NCBI RefSeq assembly: GCF_937872355.1
Contig: NZ_CALMSV010000124.1
Coordinates: forward strand, 1-39,966
Direction: 5' to 3'
DNA from: an uncultured Sphingorhabdus sp.
GTDB lineage: Bacteria > Pseudomonadota > Alphaproteobacteria > Sphingomonadales > Sphingomonadaceae
Length of the DNA stretch: 39,966 nucleotides
The notes under the pieces were generated by a model that worked only from the letters and a program-made list of their open reading frames with translations, was not told where the DNA came from and did not search any database. This document shows positions 25,429 to 33,013 of this stretch, piece by piece; the stretch's first letter is position 1, and every line of letters starts with the position of its first letter. The position numbers and the translations under genes are program-made.

Positions 25429-26505
25429 TTACATCAACTCCTGTCGGCTGATCGTCTTGGAGCCTGCTGGCAGGCTGAAGAGCATGCCGTCTTCACCGAC
25501 CACAATTTCGCCTTTGAAGCGTTTGGGGGCATCGCCCAAAAAGGCCGGATTAAAGAAGCGCGACGGGAAAGGCGGAACGATGTGGGTAAACACAAGTTGG
25601 CCGACACCCGCATTACGCGCACTGTCCGCAGCTTCCTCTGGCGAAGCATGATAATCCAGAATATCCTTGGTTATCTTGGCAGTGTTGCCCAATCCTTTTT
25701 TGTCGAGCGCCGCCGTCATCTTGGTGACCAGTTTCGGTTGGAGCGCTTCGTGCAACAGCAAGTCTGCGTCCTTTGCCACGCGTTCCAAAACTGCCGATTT
25801 GGCTGTGTCGCCGCTGACGACAACCGACCGCCCCTTATAATCGAAACGGTATCCGACCGCGGGCGAAACCGGGTCATGATCAACCTTGAAGGCAGTTACG
25901 GTCAGGCCATCTTTTTCAAGAACCACCCTACTGTCACCATCCATAGCAAATGGCATTGCAGTTGCCCCTGCTCCCGACGGCGGCACGATGTCCTCTCCAT
26001 GATGGGCGATGCGATAGCTGTTATCCTGCGCATAGGCGGCGTTGAAACCTGCAATCACCGCTTCGACGCCGGTGGGGCCATAGACTGCTAAGGGTGCCTT
26101 GGCCGAACCGCCCGTCCACCGAAGCAACATCATCGGCCCCAAGCCATCCATATGATCGGAATGGAAATGCGTCAGAAACAAACCATCGATTTTCCCGTTC
26201 GGTATGCCCATCAGCGAAATATTGCGTGCACCGCCTTCGCCAGCGTCGACCACATAGATATGCTTTCCGGCCATCACCATCGTGCATGCACCTGCTCGGT
26301 CTGCATTGGGCAATGGCGAGCCTGTACCGCAAAGACCGATATGCAGGCCATCGGGAAGCGAGGCGGTATTATCTCTCCCCACTCGGGCATCGACCGCGCG
26401 TTGAAACAGCGCCAGTCCGATATCTGCCTGATAATGGCGAACTGCCAAGGTCCCTGCAATGGCGATGCCTGTTAGCACCAGCAGCCATTTTGCCGATTTT
26501 CTCAT
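25429..26505 (-). CDS. Exported metallo-beta-lactamase-fold hydrolase (AtsA/RNase Z-like)
   Basis: A 358-residue protein with an N-terminal hydrophobic segment (residues 5-22, AKWLLVLTGIAIAGTLAV) that acts as signal or anchor, so the enzyme works outside the cytoplasm. The metal motif is THFHSDHMDGLG (H113, H115, D117, H118). Further ligands probably come from VSGDTAKS and from the late histidine in FTHIVPP, which resembles the AtsA-like arylsulfatase/RNase Z branch. GLCGTGSPLPNADRAG is the usual first strand-turn of that branch. Start ATG 26505 follows GGGGGGAGTGAG. Substrate unknown; the linked receptor and LacI regulator suggest hydrolysis of an imported nutrient. Confidence 0.85.
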   Translation of the reverse strand: MRKSAKWLLVLTGIAIAGTLAVRHYQADIGLALFQRAVDARVGRDNTASLPDGLHIGLCGTGSPLPNADRAGACTMVMAGKHIYVVDAGEGGARNISLMGIPNGKIDGLFLTHFHSDHMDGLGPMMLLRWTGGSAKAPLAVYGPTGVEAVIAGFNAAYAQDNSYRIAHHGEDIVPPSGAGATAMPFAMDGDSRVVLEKDGLTVTAFKVDHDPVSPAVGYRFDYKGRSVVVSGDTAKSAVLERVAKDADLLLHEALQPKLVTKMTAALDKKGLGNTAKITKDILDYHASPEEAADSARNAGVGQLVFTHIVPPFPSRFFNPAFLGDAPKRFKGEIVVGEDGMLFSLPAGSKTISRQELM

Positions 26506-26550
26506 CTCACTCCCCCCAACTTCTGAAATCAAACATCAAATTTGCAAACG

Positions 26551-26571
26551 ATTGTTACAAATTGTGGCAAT
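26551..26571. promoter_or_regulatory. Candidate operator, 21-bp dyad
   Basis: Inverted repeat ATTG-N2-ACAA-N-TTGT-N2-CAAT: 8 of 10 base pairs match around a central A. It lies 46 bp upstream of the metallo-beta-lactamase-fold gene start and 192 bp upstream of the receptor start. An overlapping dyad TTTG-N-AA...TT-N-CAAA spans 26541-26561, and its left half (TTTGCAAACG) resembles LacI-family half-sites. The linked LacI-type protein is the natural candidate to bind here, but that is inference. Confidence 0.5.
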
Positions 26572-26577
26572 TATGCC

Positions 26578-26701
26578 GCGCTTAACAAAGATTTTGCATC
26601 AGTACATTTAAGCGCATTGCGGGCCACAAACTGACCCATTAGAGCCGCAATCGGTGCAGAATGCACCATAAAAACAATAATACAAGGATGGCCTGCCATC
26701 C
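26578..26701 (+). promoter_or_regulatory. Dyad-rich leader upstream of the TonB receptor
   Basis: Three further inverted repeats lie between the candidate operator and the receptor. The first is GCGCTTAA (26578-26585) with TTAAGCGC (26608-26615). The second is GGTGCA-GAA-TGCACC (26653-26667). The third is GGATGGC-CT-GCCATCC (26686-26701). If transcription starts upstream, they would form hairpins in the 5' leader of the receptor mRNA; otherwise they may be protein sites. No gene is seen in this gap. Confidence 0.4.
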
Positions 26702-26763
26702 CCACTCCCAAGGAAGTTAGCCGATTTCCGGCACATTTGTGATGATCAAGTGGAGAGTATAAT

Positions 26764-29376
26764 ATGAAGTTTGCACATGCTGCAGTGCGTGCCGCACTGC
26801 TGTCGACAATTAGTGTCGCCTCAATCGGGCTCGCCTCTGCTGCCCAGGCACAGGACGAAAGCGTCGAAGCAACCGGCGCAGCGGCTGAAGAAGAAGTCGC
26901 CTTTGACGAAATCATCGTAACCGCGACGCGCCGTGATCAGGCTGCGCAAGACATTCCCCTTGCTGTCAGCGTGGTCGCTGGCGAGCAGCTTGCCAATGCC
27001 GGTGTCGTCGACATTCGCGGCATCCAACAGCTCGCGCCTTCGCTGAAAACCACCACTGGCCAGTCGTCAGCCACCGGCGCGGTGCTTACTATTCGCGGCA
27101 TCGGTACGGCTGGTGACAACCCTGGATTTGAGCCGGCTGTCGGCGTGTTCATTGATGGCGTGTTTCGCGCCCGTGCCGGCGTCGCGCTGGCTGAACTGCC
27201 CCCGATCGATCGCGTTGAAGTTCTGCGCGGCCCCCAGGGCACGCTTTTCGGCCGCAACACCTCTGCAGGTGCGTTGAGCATCACAACTTCCAAGCCGAAG
27301 TTCGAACTCGGCGGTTATGCCGAGCTCAGCTACGGCAATCTTGACGAAATCGAAGCAAAAGCTGGCGTAACCGGCCCCGTTTCGGAACAGTTCGCTGTAC
27401 GTCTCGATGGCGGCTATCATAAGCGGGACGGCTACATCAAACTCGCTAATGAAGATGGCCGCGTGAACAACATCAACCGCTGGTTCGCCCGCGGTCAGGC
27501 CTATTTCGAAAATGACGACATCAACTTCCGCCTGATTGCCGATGTTGCCAAGACTAACGAAGATTGCTGTGGCGCATTGAACACCGGAAGCGGTTTCTCG
27601 CTGCCGTTGACCAGCACCAACAACGCCATCGCCTTCATCGCGAGCAACGCAATCGAAGCGCTGTCGGCAAACCCGCTGGCAGGTGGCGCAGTTGGTCGTG
27701 ACGGCATCGTCCGTCCGTTCGACGCCAAGGGTCGTGTCATGGCGACCACTCCGGGCCGTGGCCTGACCGAAAAGGTCGATGAATGGGGTGTTTCGGGCGA
27801 ATTGAACTGGGACTTCGGCGGTGCAACGCTGACCTCAATCACCGCCTATCGTGACTGGAAAGCGCTGCGCGACCAAGACATCGATTTCTCGGGTCTCGAT
27901 CGTGCCTATCGCGATGATTACCGCACCGGGATGAAGGACTTCACACAGGAACTCCGCCTGCAGGGTTCGGCATTCAACGACAAGGTCGACTGGCTGGTTG
28001 GCGCATTCTACATGAATGAAAAGCTGACGATGACCGACACCATCCGTTTCGGCACGCAAGCTGACCAATATACCGATGCCGTTATCAACGGCCTTACCCG
28101 TTCGGTGGCCTTGCCGACCGGACTGCAATTATATGGTACATTGGGTGCTGGCGTTCCGCTGTTCGGTCAGGTTGCTCTCGCGACCAATCCGGCACTTGCT
28201 GCTGCGGCGGCTGGCAATCCAGCGTTGCTTGCTCTGTTCACCAGCCCGCTGCCGCGCACGCCTGCCGGCGCTGGTCAGGTGGCCGACAAATACAGCGTCG
28301 ATACCGACGCAATTGCGCTGTTCACGCACAACATCATCAACATCAGCGACAGCCTGTCACTAACGCTGGGCCTGCGCTACAATTATGAAAAGAAGACAAT
28401 TGATACTGACCTGAACGCAGTATCGCCGACCTGTGCATTCTTCCAAAACCCGGCGACCTTGCCGTATCGTCAGGCTTTGCAAGCTTCGGGCCTGTTCAGC
28501 GGTGCCTATCTGCTGGGTTGCAACCCGGCAGTGAACAGCGAGTTCAACGGCATCCGTTCGGACAAGCGCAGCGAAAGCGAGTTCACTGGTACGGCACGGA
28601 TCGCCTATAAGGTGAATGACGATGTGCTGTTGTTCGGTGGTTATGACCGTGGCTATAAGTCGGGTGGTTACAACCTCGACCGCGCCGGTTTTGACTCGGT
28701 TCTGCTCGGCGGCAACGGCGCGCAGCTGACCGACCTTGAATTCGGCAATGAATCGGTTGACGCGTTTGAAATCGGCCTCAAAACCAACCTCAGCCGCGAA
28801 TTCCAGTTCAACGCTTCGCTCTTCCATTCGACCTTCAAAAACTATCAGTCGAACCGTTTCCTCGGAAACAATTTCGTCGTCCTGAACTATGACGAGCTGG
28901 TATCGAAGGGCGTCGAACTGGAAAGCATCATCCGTCCGCATCCCGATTTCGTCATCAACATGGGCTACACCTATCTTGATGCGAAGGTCAGCGATCCGGC
29001 GGCAGGCACCGACAACGGTCAGCAGGCGTCAAACCAGCCGAAGCATGCGATCACAGGCGGCATCACCTGGACGCCGCGCATCAGCGATGGCGTGAACGGC
29101 CTGATTCACGCAGACTGGCGCTATAACAGCGATCATTATCCGGTGAACGATCCGGTCGCGAAGCCATTCACTGGCAATGACGGTTATGGCATTGTCAACC
29201 TGCGCGCGGGCGTCAATTTCGGCGATGGCAAGTACAGCGTTGAGGGTTATGTCGAAAACCTCTTCAACACCTACTACAACATCACGGCCTTCCCGATCCC
29301 GGAACAGGGCAACAGCTTTGCTGTCTACCCCGCTCCGCCGCGTTTCTACGGCGTCAAGTTGGGCGTGAAGTTCTGA
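26764..29376 (+). CDS. TonB-dependent outer-membrane receptor
   Basis: An 870-residue receptor. A signal peptide ends ASAAQA (cleavage near residue 29), a short acidic linker follows, and the TonB box-like DEIIVTATRR spans residues 48-57. The plug domain has DIPLAVSVVAGEQL, RGIGTAGDNPGFEPAVGVFIDGVFRAR and RVEVLRGPQGTLFGRNTSAGALSI. A 22-strand barrel ends with the aromatic terminus GVKLGVKF required for Bam assembly. One surface loop (about residues 448-505) is unusually rich in Ala, Leu, Pro and Gly. It imports an unknown large or scarce substrate using TonB energy. ATG 26764 has GGAG about 9 bases upstream. The divergent hydrolase and LacI regulator suggest a specific nutrient. Confidence 0.95.
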   Translation: MKFAHAAVRAALLSTISVASIGLASAAQAQDESVEATGAAAEEEVAFDEIIVTATRRDQAAQDIPLAVSVVAGEQLANAGVVDIRGIQQLAPSLKTTTGQSSATGAVLTIRGIGTAGDNPGFEPAVGVFIDGVFRARAGVALAELPPIDRVEVLRGPQGTLFGRNTSAGALSITTSKPKFELGGYAELSYGNLDEIEAKAGVTGPVSEQFAVRLDGGYHKRDGYIKLANEDGRVNNINRWFARGQAYFENDDINFRLIADVAKTNEDCCGALNTGSGFSLPLTSTNNAIAFIASNAIEALSANPLAGGAVGRDGIVRPFDAKGRVMATTPGRGLTEKVDEWGVSGELNWDFGGATLTSITAYRDWKALRDQDIDFSGLDRAYRDDYRTGMKDFTQELRLQGSAFNDKVDWLVGAFYMNEKLTMTDTIRFGTQADQYTDAVINGLTRSVALPTGLQLYGTLGAGVPLFGQVALATNPALAAAAAGNPALLALFTSPLPRTPAGAGQVADKYSVDTDAIALFTHNIINISDSLSLTLGLRYNYEKKTIDTDLNAVSPTCAFFQNPATLPYRQALQASGLFSGAYLLGCNPAVNSEFNGIRSDKRSESEFTGTARIAYKVNDDVLLFGGYDRGYKSGGYNLDRAGFDSVLLGGNGAQLTDLEFGNESVDAFEIGLKTNLSREFQFNASLFHSTFKNYQSNRFLGNNFVVLNYDELVSKGVELESIIRPHPDFVINMGYTYLDAKVSDPAAGTDNGQQASNQPKHAITGGITWTPRISDGVNGLIHADWRYNSDHYPVNDPVAKPFTGNDGYGIVNLRAGVNFGDGKYSVEGYVENLFNTYYNITAFPIPEQGNSFAVYPAPPRFYGVKLGVKF

Positions 29377-29383
29377 TAGCATA

Positions 29384-29405
29384 ACTGCCCGCTTCGGCGG
29401 GCAGT
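29384..29405 (+). terminator. Stable hairpin after the receptor gene
   Basis: Perfect 9-bp stem ACTGCCCGC / GCGGGCAGT closed by a TTCG tetraloop, eight bases after the receptor stop. It is followed by A-rich rather than T-rich sequence on the plus strand, so it may protect the 3' end or work together with the next hairpin. Confidence 0.6.
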
Positions 29406-29407
29406 AC

Positions 29408-29449
29408 AAAAAAAAGCGGCGCTCCGGATTACCGGGGCGCCGCTTTTTT
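29408..29449. terminator. Bidirectional Rho-independent terminator
   Basis: 12-bp stem GCGGCGCTCCGG (29416-29427) / CCGGGGCGCCGC (29432-29443) with one G-T pair and an ATTA loop, flanked by a run of A (29408-29415) and TTTTTT (29444-29449). It gives a U tract on both strands and serves the receptor gene and the convergent polysaccharide export gene. Confidence 0.92.
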
Positions 29450-29492
29450 CATTCGTTATCCCTGCGCTTTGGCTGGATAGAAAGATTTGCCG

Positions 29493-30215
29493 TCAGTTAT
29501 TATTTTGTAGCGCAATGATCAGCGGCGTTGTCAGCAAGGGCACGATCTGCAGCGCATCCTTGAACAGGCGTCGAGCCTGCGAATCACCGACCACAACCAC
29601 ATCATTGGCGAACACTTCGGGATCCTGATAATTTCCGCGACGAATGGCCTTGAGGTTATACAATGCCGCCAGCTGTTGGCCTTTGACCGTGCGGAAAATC
29701 ACGACGTCATCCAGCTTGGCAAATTCAGCGGTGCCTTCTGCTGTTGCGACCGCGCGCATCAGTGTCATTTTGCCAACCACTGGATATAGGCCGGGTTTTT
29801 TCACCTGGCCGTCTACCGTTATCACCTGGCTGACTGTTTCCTGTAGGTTCACCGTCACCTGAGGATCGCGAACATAGCGCGTCCGAAGACGGGCTTCGAT
29901 TTCTTCCTCTATTTCACCGGGGGTCTTACCCGCCGCCTCAATCACACCAGCAAGCGGAAACGAAATGCGTCCACTCGCGTCGGTTTGAACTTCTTTTTTA
30001 CTCAACTCCTCGATGCCGAAAACGTCAATGGTCAGCTTGTCGAAGGCACCAATCAAATATGGACGAGATTCGGCGATTAGATCGCTGCGATCAGGTGCCG
30101 GAAGATCGCTGGAATCCATGACTGTGATATTCTGTGATCCGCCGAGGGCAGTTGGCCCCGCGCACGCAGAAAGAAGCGCCAGCGCAACAATTGGTGAAGC
30201 AATTTTTATCATCAT
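29493..30215 (-). CDS. Polysaccharide export lipoprotein (Wza/GumB type)
   Basis: Encodes 240 residues. The signal MMIKIASPIVALALLSAC has lipobox LSAC with acylated Cys18. It is followed by the poly_export domain (YLIGAFDKLTIDVFGIEELSKKEVQTDASGRISFPLAG) and one SLBB domain (ITVDGQVKKPGLYPV, LMRAVATAEG). Such proteins form the outer-membrane channel for capsule or exopolysaccharide. This is a short form without the C-terminal barrel helix of E. coli Wza, though a hydrophobic end (IVPLLTTPLIIAL) is present. Start 30215 (or ATG 30212). Divergent from UDP-glucose dehydrogenase, consistent with a polysaccharide locus, but no other export genes are in the window. Confidence 0.9.
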   Translation of the reverse strand: MMIKIASPIVALALLSACAGPTALGGSQNITVMDSSDLPAPDRSDLIAESRPYLIGAFDKLTIDVFGIEELSKKEVQTDASGRISFPLAGVIEAAGKTPGEIEEEIEARLRTRYVRDPQVTVNLQETVSQVITVDGQVKKPGLYPVVGKMTLMRAVATAEGTAEFAKLDDVVIFRTVKGQQLAALYNLKAIRRGNYQDPEVFANDVVVVGDSQARRLFKDALQIVPLLTTPLIIALQNNN

Positions 30216-30418
30216 TCCAATTCCTGAAAATATATCGCCTGCTAGACTAAGGCGACAGGCGCTTCCAGCCCGATTTTGCACAGTGCATGTCGATTAGGAC
30301 ATTTCACAACCCTTAACACTCGCTTTAGTATCAATTTAAGGCCTGACCGGCTAAAGCGCAGATGGGAATAGAGTTCTTCAACAGACAAATAACAATAAGG
30401 AATTTACGGGGGGCATCA
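30216..30418. promoter_or_regulatory. Divergent promoter region with two adjoining palindromes
   Basis: This is most of the 304-bp gap between the polysaccharide export gene and ugd; the rest is the candidate leader ORF. TGCACAGTGCA (30277-30287) is a perfect 11-base palindrome. It abuts ATGTC-N6-GACAT (30287-30302), and the two share one base. Placement 62-87 bp from the export gene start suggests one or two regulator sites acting on one or both genes. No promoter hexamers stand out. Confidence 0.4.
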
Positions 30419-30523
30419 ATGTGTTTCCATCCACATCGCGGGCCAAATCTCGCAGCCTTGCCGACAAGTCACGCACCTACTAAAACGCTGCGGGCAAACC
30501 TATTTGCAGGAATTATAAAATGA
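30419..30523 (+). CDS. Candidate 34-codon leader ORF upstream of ugd
   Basis: An ATG at 30419 opens a 34-codon frame starting MCFHPHRGPNLAAL and ending LFAGIIK, with TGA at 30521-30523. The ATG is preceded by ACGGGGGG five to six bases away, a stronger ribosome site than that of ugd. The stop overlaps the ugd start in ATGA, the usual layout for translational coupling. The peptide has no recognisable family. Either it is a genuine leader peptide that sets ugd translation, or the frame is open by chance. Confidence 0.4.
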   Translation: MCFHPHRGPNLAALPTSHAPTKTLRANLFAGIIK

Positions 30524-31821
30524 AAATCGCAATGATCGGATCGGGCTATGTAGGCCTTGTGTCGGGAGCCTGTTTTGCCGATTTCGGGCATGAAGTGGTC
30601 TGCGTCGACAAGGATCAGAGCAAGATCGACCGGCTGAATGCCAACATCATGCCGATTTACGAGCCGGGCCTCGATGCCTTGGTGAAGACCAATGTCGATG
30701 CCGGGCGGCTGAGCTTTTCGACCGATCTGCAAAGCTCGGTAAAGGGCTGCGACGCGGTATTCATCGCAGTGGGGACGCCCTCGCGCCGCGGCGACGGCCA
30801 TGCCGATTTGAGCTATGTCTATGCCGCCGCGAAAGAGATTGGCGAGGCCATCGATCCCAAGACCGTGGTGGTCACCAAATCGACCGTGCCGGTCGGCACC
30901 GGTGACGAGGTCGAACGGATCATCCGCGATGTGCGTCCCGAATTGGAGTTCGAGGTCGTCTCCAACCCTGAATTCCTCCGCGAAGGCGCAGCAATTGGCG
31001 ATTTCAAACGACCCGATCGCATCGTCGTCGGCACCGATGTTGAGTGGGCCCGCGAGGCAATGCGAGCTGTCTATCGTCCGCTGTTCCTCAATGAATCGCC
31101 GATCCTGTTCACCAGCCGCCGCTCGTCCGAACTTATCAAATATGCGGCCAATGCCTTTCTTGCGACCAAGATCACCTTCATCAACGAAATGGCTGACCTT
31201 TGCGAGAAACTGGGTGCCAATGTGCAGGATGTCTCGCGCGGGATCGGGCTTGATAATCGCATCGGCAGCAAGTTCCTCCATGCAGGTCCCGGCTATGGCG
31301 GCAGCTGCTTCCCCAAGGACACGCTCGCCCTCCTCAAAACCGCGCAGGACAATGACACCCCTGTGCGCATTGTCGAGGCGGTGGTGCAGGCCAATGACCT
31401 TCGCAAGCGCGCCATGGGCCGCAAGATCGTCAACGCGCTGGGCGGTGATGCGCGTGGCAAGAAAGTCGCCCTTTTGGGCCTGACCTTCAAACCCAATACA
31501 GATGACATGCGCGACGCGCCCTCAATCGCCATCGTCCAGACGCTGATCGATGCAGGAGCCGAAGTTTACGCCCACGACCCCGAAGGTATGGAAGAAGCGG
31601 CCAAGATCCTGCCCGAAGTCAAGATGACCGAGAGCGCCTATGCCGCTGCCGAGGGTGCCGACGCGGTCGCCATCGTCACCGAATGGGATGCCTATCGCGC
31701 TCTCGATCTTGCTAAGCTCAAGGGCGTGATGAAGGGCGACGTCCTTGTCGACCTGCGCAACATTTACCGCCCTGAAGAAGGCGCCAAGGCCGGCTTCGAT
31801 TACTTCAGCGTCGGGCGGTAA
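30520..31821 (+). CDS. ugd: UDP-glucose 6-dehydrogenase
   Basis: A 433-residue NAD-dependent enzyme oxidising UDP-glucose twice to UDP-glucuronate, a precursor for acidic exopolysaccharide and sphingolipid headgroups. The N-terminal Rossmann motif GSGYVGLVSGACFADFGHEVVCVD is followed by VGTPSRRGDGHADLSY and NPEFLREG. The catalytic Cys263 lies in GYGGSCFPKDT, and the C-terminal UDP-binding domain has LGLTFKPNTDDMRDAPS. Start ATG 30520 has AGGA nine bases upstream and overlaps the leader ORF. It is convergent with the acyl-CoA dehydrogenase gene, with only 9 bases between the stops and no terminator. Confidence 0.95.
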   Translation: MKIAMIGSGYVGLVSGACFADFGHEVVCVDKDQSKIDRLNANIMPIYEPGLDALVKTNVDAGRLSFSTDLQSSVKGCDAVFIAVGTPSRRGDGHADLSYVYAAAKEIGEAIDPKTVVVTKSTVPVGTGDEVERIIRDVRPELEFEVVSNPEFLREGAAIGDFKRPDRIVVGTDVEWAREAMRAVYRPLFLNESPILFTSRRSSELIKYAANAFLATKITFINEMADLCEKLGANVQDVSRGIGLDNRIGSKFLHAGPGYGGSCFPKDTLALLKTAQDNDTPVRIVEAVVQANDLRKRAMGRKIVNALGGDARGKKVALLGLTFKPNTDDMRDAPSIAIVQTLIDAGAEVYAHDPEGMEEAAKILPEVKMTESAYAAAEGADAVAIVTEWDAYRALDLAKLKGVMKGDVLVDLRNIYRPEEGAKAGFDYFSVGR

Positions 31822-31830
31822 TCTCGACCG

Positions 31831-33012
31831 TTAAAGGCCGAGTACCAACTTGGCCATGATGTTGCGCTGGATCTCGTTCGATCCGCCGTAAATCGAGGCC
31901 GCACGGCCATTGAAATAGCGTGCCGTCGCGGTGAGTGCACTTTCGGGGCCGACATAACCCGTGTTGCTGCCTGCCTGACGTGCCTCAAATTGATAGGGCG
32001 CGGCGTAGATGCCCGCGACATCGACAGCCAGTTCCTGAATCTTCTGCTGGCATTCGGTGCCCTGAACTTTGAGCATTGACGAGGCCGGGCCGGGATCGCG
32101 CCCTTCGCCTATCGCCGCCAACACCATATCCTCGACCGCATGAATCGTGCGCACCTGTGAATCGAGTTCGGCAAAGCGACGACGGATGGCGGGATCATCA
32201 AGCAATTCGGCGTCTCTGGCTGCAGCGCGTACCTCGGCTAGCGCCTCAATCAACCCGGCCGCATAAGCAGCCGCACGCTCATATTCGAGAAGCGTCTTGG
32301 CAACCGTCCAGCCCTTGCCCTCATCACCCAGCCGGTTGGCCTTAGGCACGCGAACATTGTCGAAGAACACTTGATTGAAATCATGGTCACCGGCGATCGA
32401 GACGATCGGCTTTACGGCGATGCCCGGCGTCGACATTTCGAGCAGCAGGAAAGTGATCCCCTCTTGCGGGCGGCCGTCGCGGTTGGTCCGCGCAAGGCAG
32501 AACATGTGGTTGGCGACATGCGCGTGCGTGGTCCAGATTTTGGAACCATTGAGCACATAATCGTCGCCATCGCTGTCGGCGCGCAGTTGCAACGCCGCAA
32601 GGTCGGAACCCGCCTGCGGCTCGCTATAACCCTGACACCAATAATGCTCACCGGCGAGCAGCTTTGGCAGATAATAGCCCTTCTGCGCTTCGCTGCCATA
32701 TTTCATGATCACGGGCGCGACCATTTTCAGCCCCATCGGCGCAAGGCTGGGTGCCCCTGCCCGCGCACATTCGGAGGCGAAGATATACCGCTGCGCCTCG
32801 TTCCAGCCCGTTCCACCATGTTCGGTCGGCCAGTGCGGTGCGACCCAGCCCTTGCGCAGCAGGATCGCCTGCCAGGCAAGGTTGAACTGCTTTTCGACGA
32901 ACACGCTGGTCGCGCGGTTGTGTGCCTGCCGCAATTCGGGCGGTAGGTTTTCGGACAGCCAGCCACGCACCTCGGCGCGGAAGGCGTTGAGGTCTATCTG
33001 CGCTTCGCTCAT
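31831..33012 (-). CDS. Acyl-CoA dehydrogenase
   Basis: A 393-residue FAD flavoenzyme that introduces an alpha,beta double bond into acyl-CoA. Family segments are RGWVAPHWPTEHGGTGW, CQGYSEPQAGSDLAALQ (FAD/substrate motif), SKIWTTHAHVANHMFCL, NEGKGWT-type DEGKGWTVAKTLLEYERA and the C-terminal YGGSNEIQRNIMAK. This branch resembles the large-subunit type enzymes of cyclic or branched acyl degradation, but the substrate is not deducible. It lies one base downstream of the acyl-CoA ligase gene on the same strand, which activates the acid it would oxidise. Confidence 0.93.
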   Translation of the reverse strand: MSEAQIDLNAFRAEVRGWLSENLPPELRQAHNRATSVFVEKQFNLAWQAILLRKGWVAPHWPTEHGGTGWNEAQRYIFASECARAGAPSLAPMGLKMVAPVIMKYGSEAQKGYYLPKLLAGEHYWCQGYSEPQAGSDLAALQLRADSDGDDYVLNGSKIWTTHAHVANHMFCLARTNRDGRPQEGITFLLLEMSTPGIAVKPIVSIAGDHDFNQVFFDNVRVPKANRLGDEGKGWTVAKTLLEYERAAAYAAGLIEALAEVRAAARDAELLDDPAIRRRFAELDSQVRTIHAVEDMVLAAIGEGRDPGPASSMLKVQGTECQQKIQELAVDVAGIYAAPYQFEARQAGSNTGYVGPESALTATARYFNGRAASIYGGSNEIQRNIMAKLVLGL

Positions 33013-33013
33013 C

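Noticed and set aside
24793-26091. 432-codon plus-strand open frame antisense to the LacI and hydrolase genes
   Set aside because: It spans two genes with clear domains on the other strand, and its translation is rich in His, Cys and Arg without any motif. It is a GC-frame shadow.
26688-26720. 10-codon ORF upstream of the receptor (MACHPHSQGS)
   Set aside because: The only purine run touches the ATG, so ribosome binding is poor. The frame mostly follows from the GGATGGC/GCCATCC hairpin. Its HPH likeness to the ugd leader ORF is probably chance.
26758-26763. TATAAT directly before the receptor ATG
   Set aside because: It ends at the base before the start codon and overlaps the spacer of the GGAG ribosome site, so it cannot serve as the -10 box of a normal leadered mRNA.
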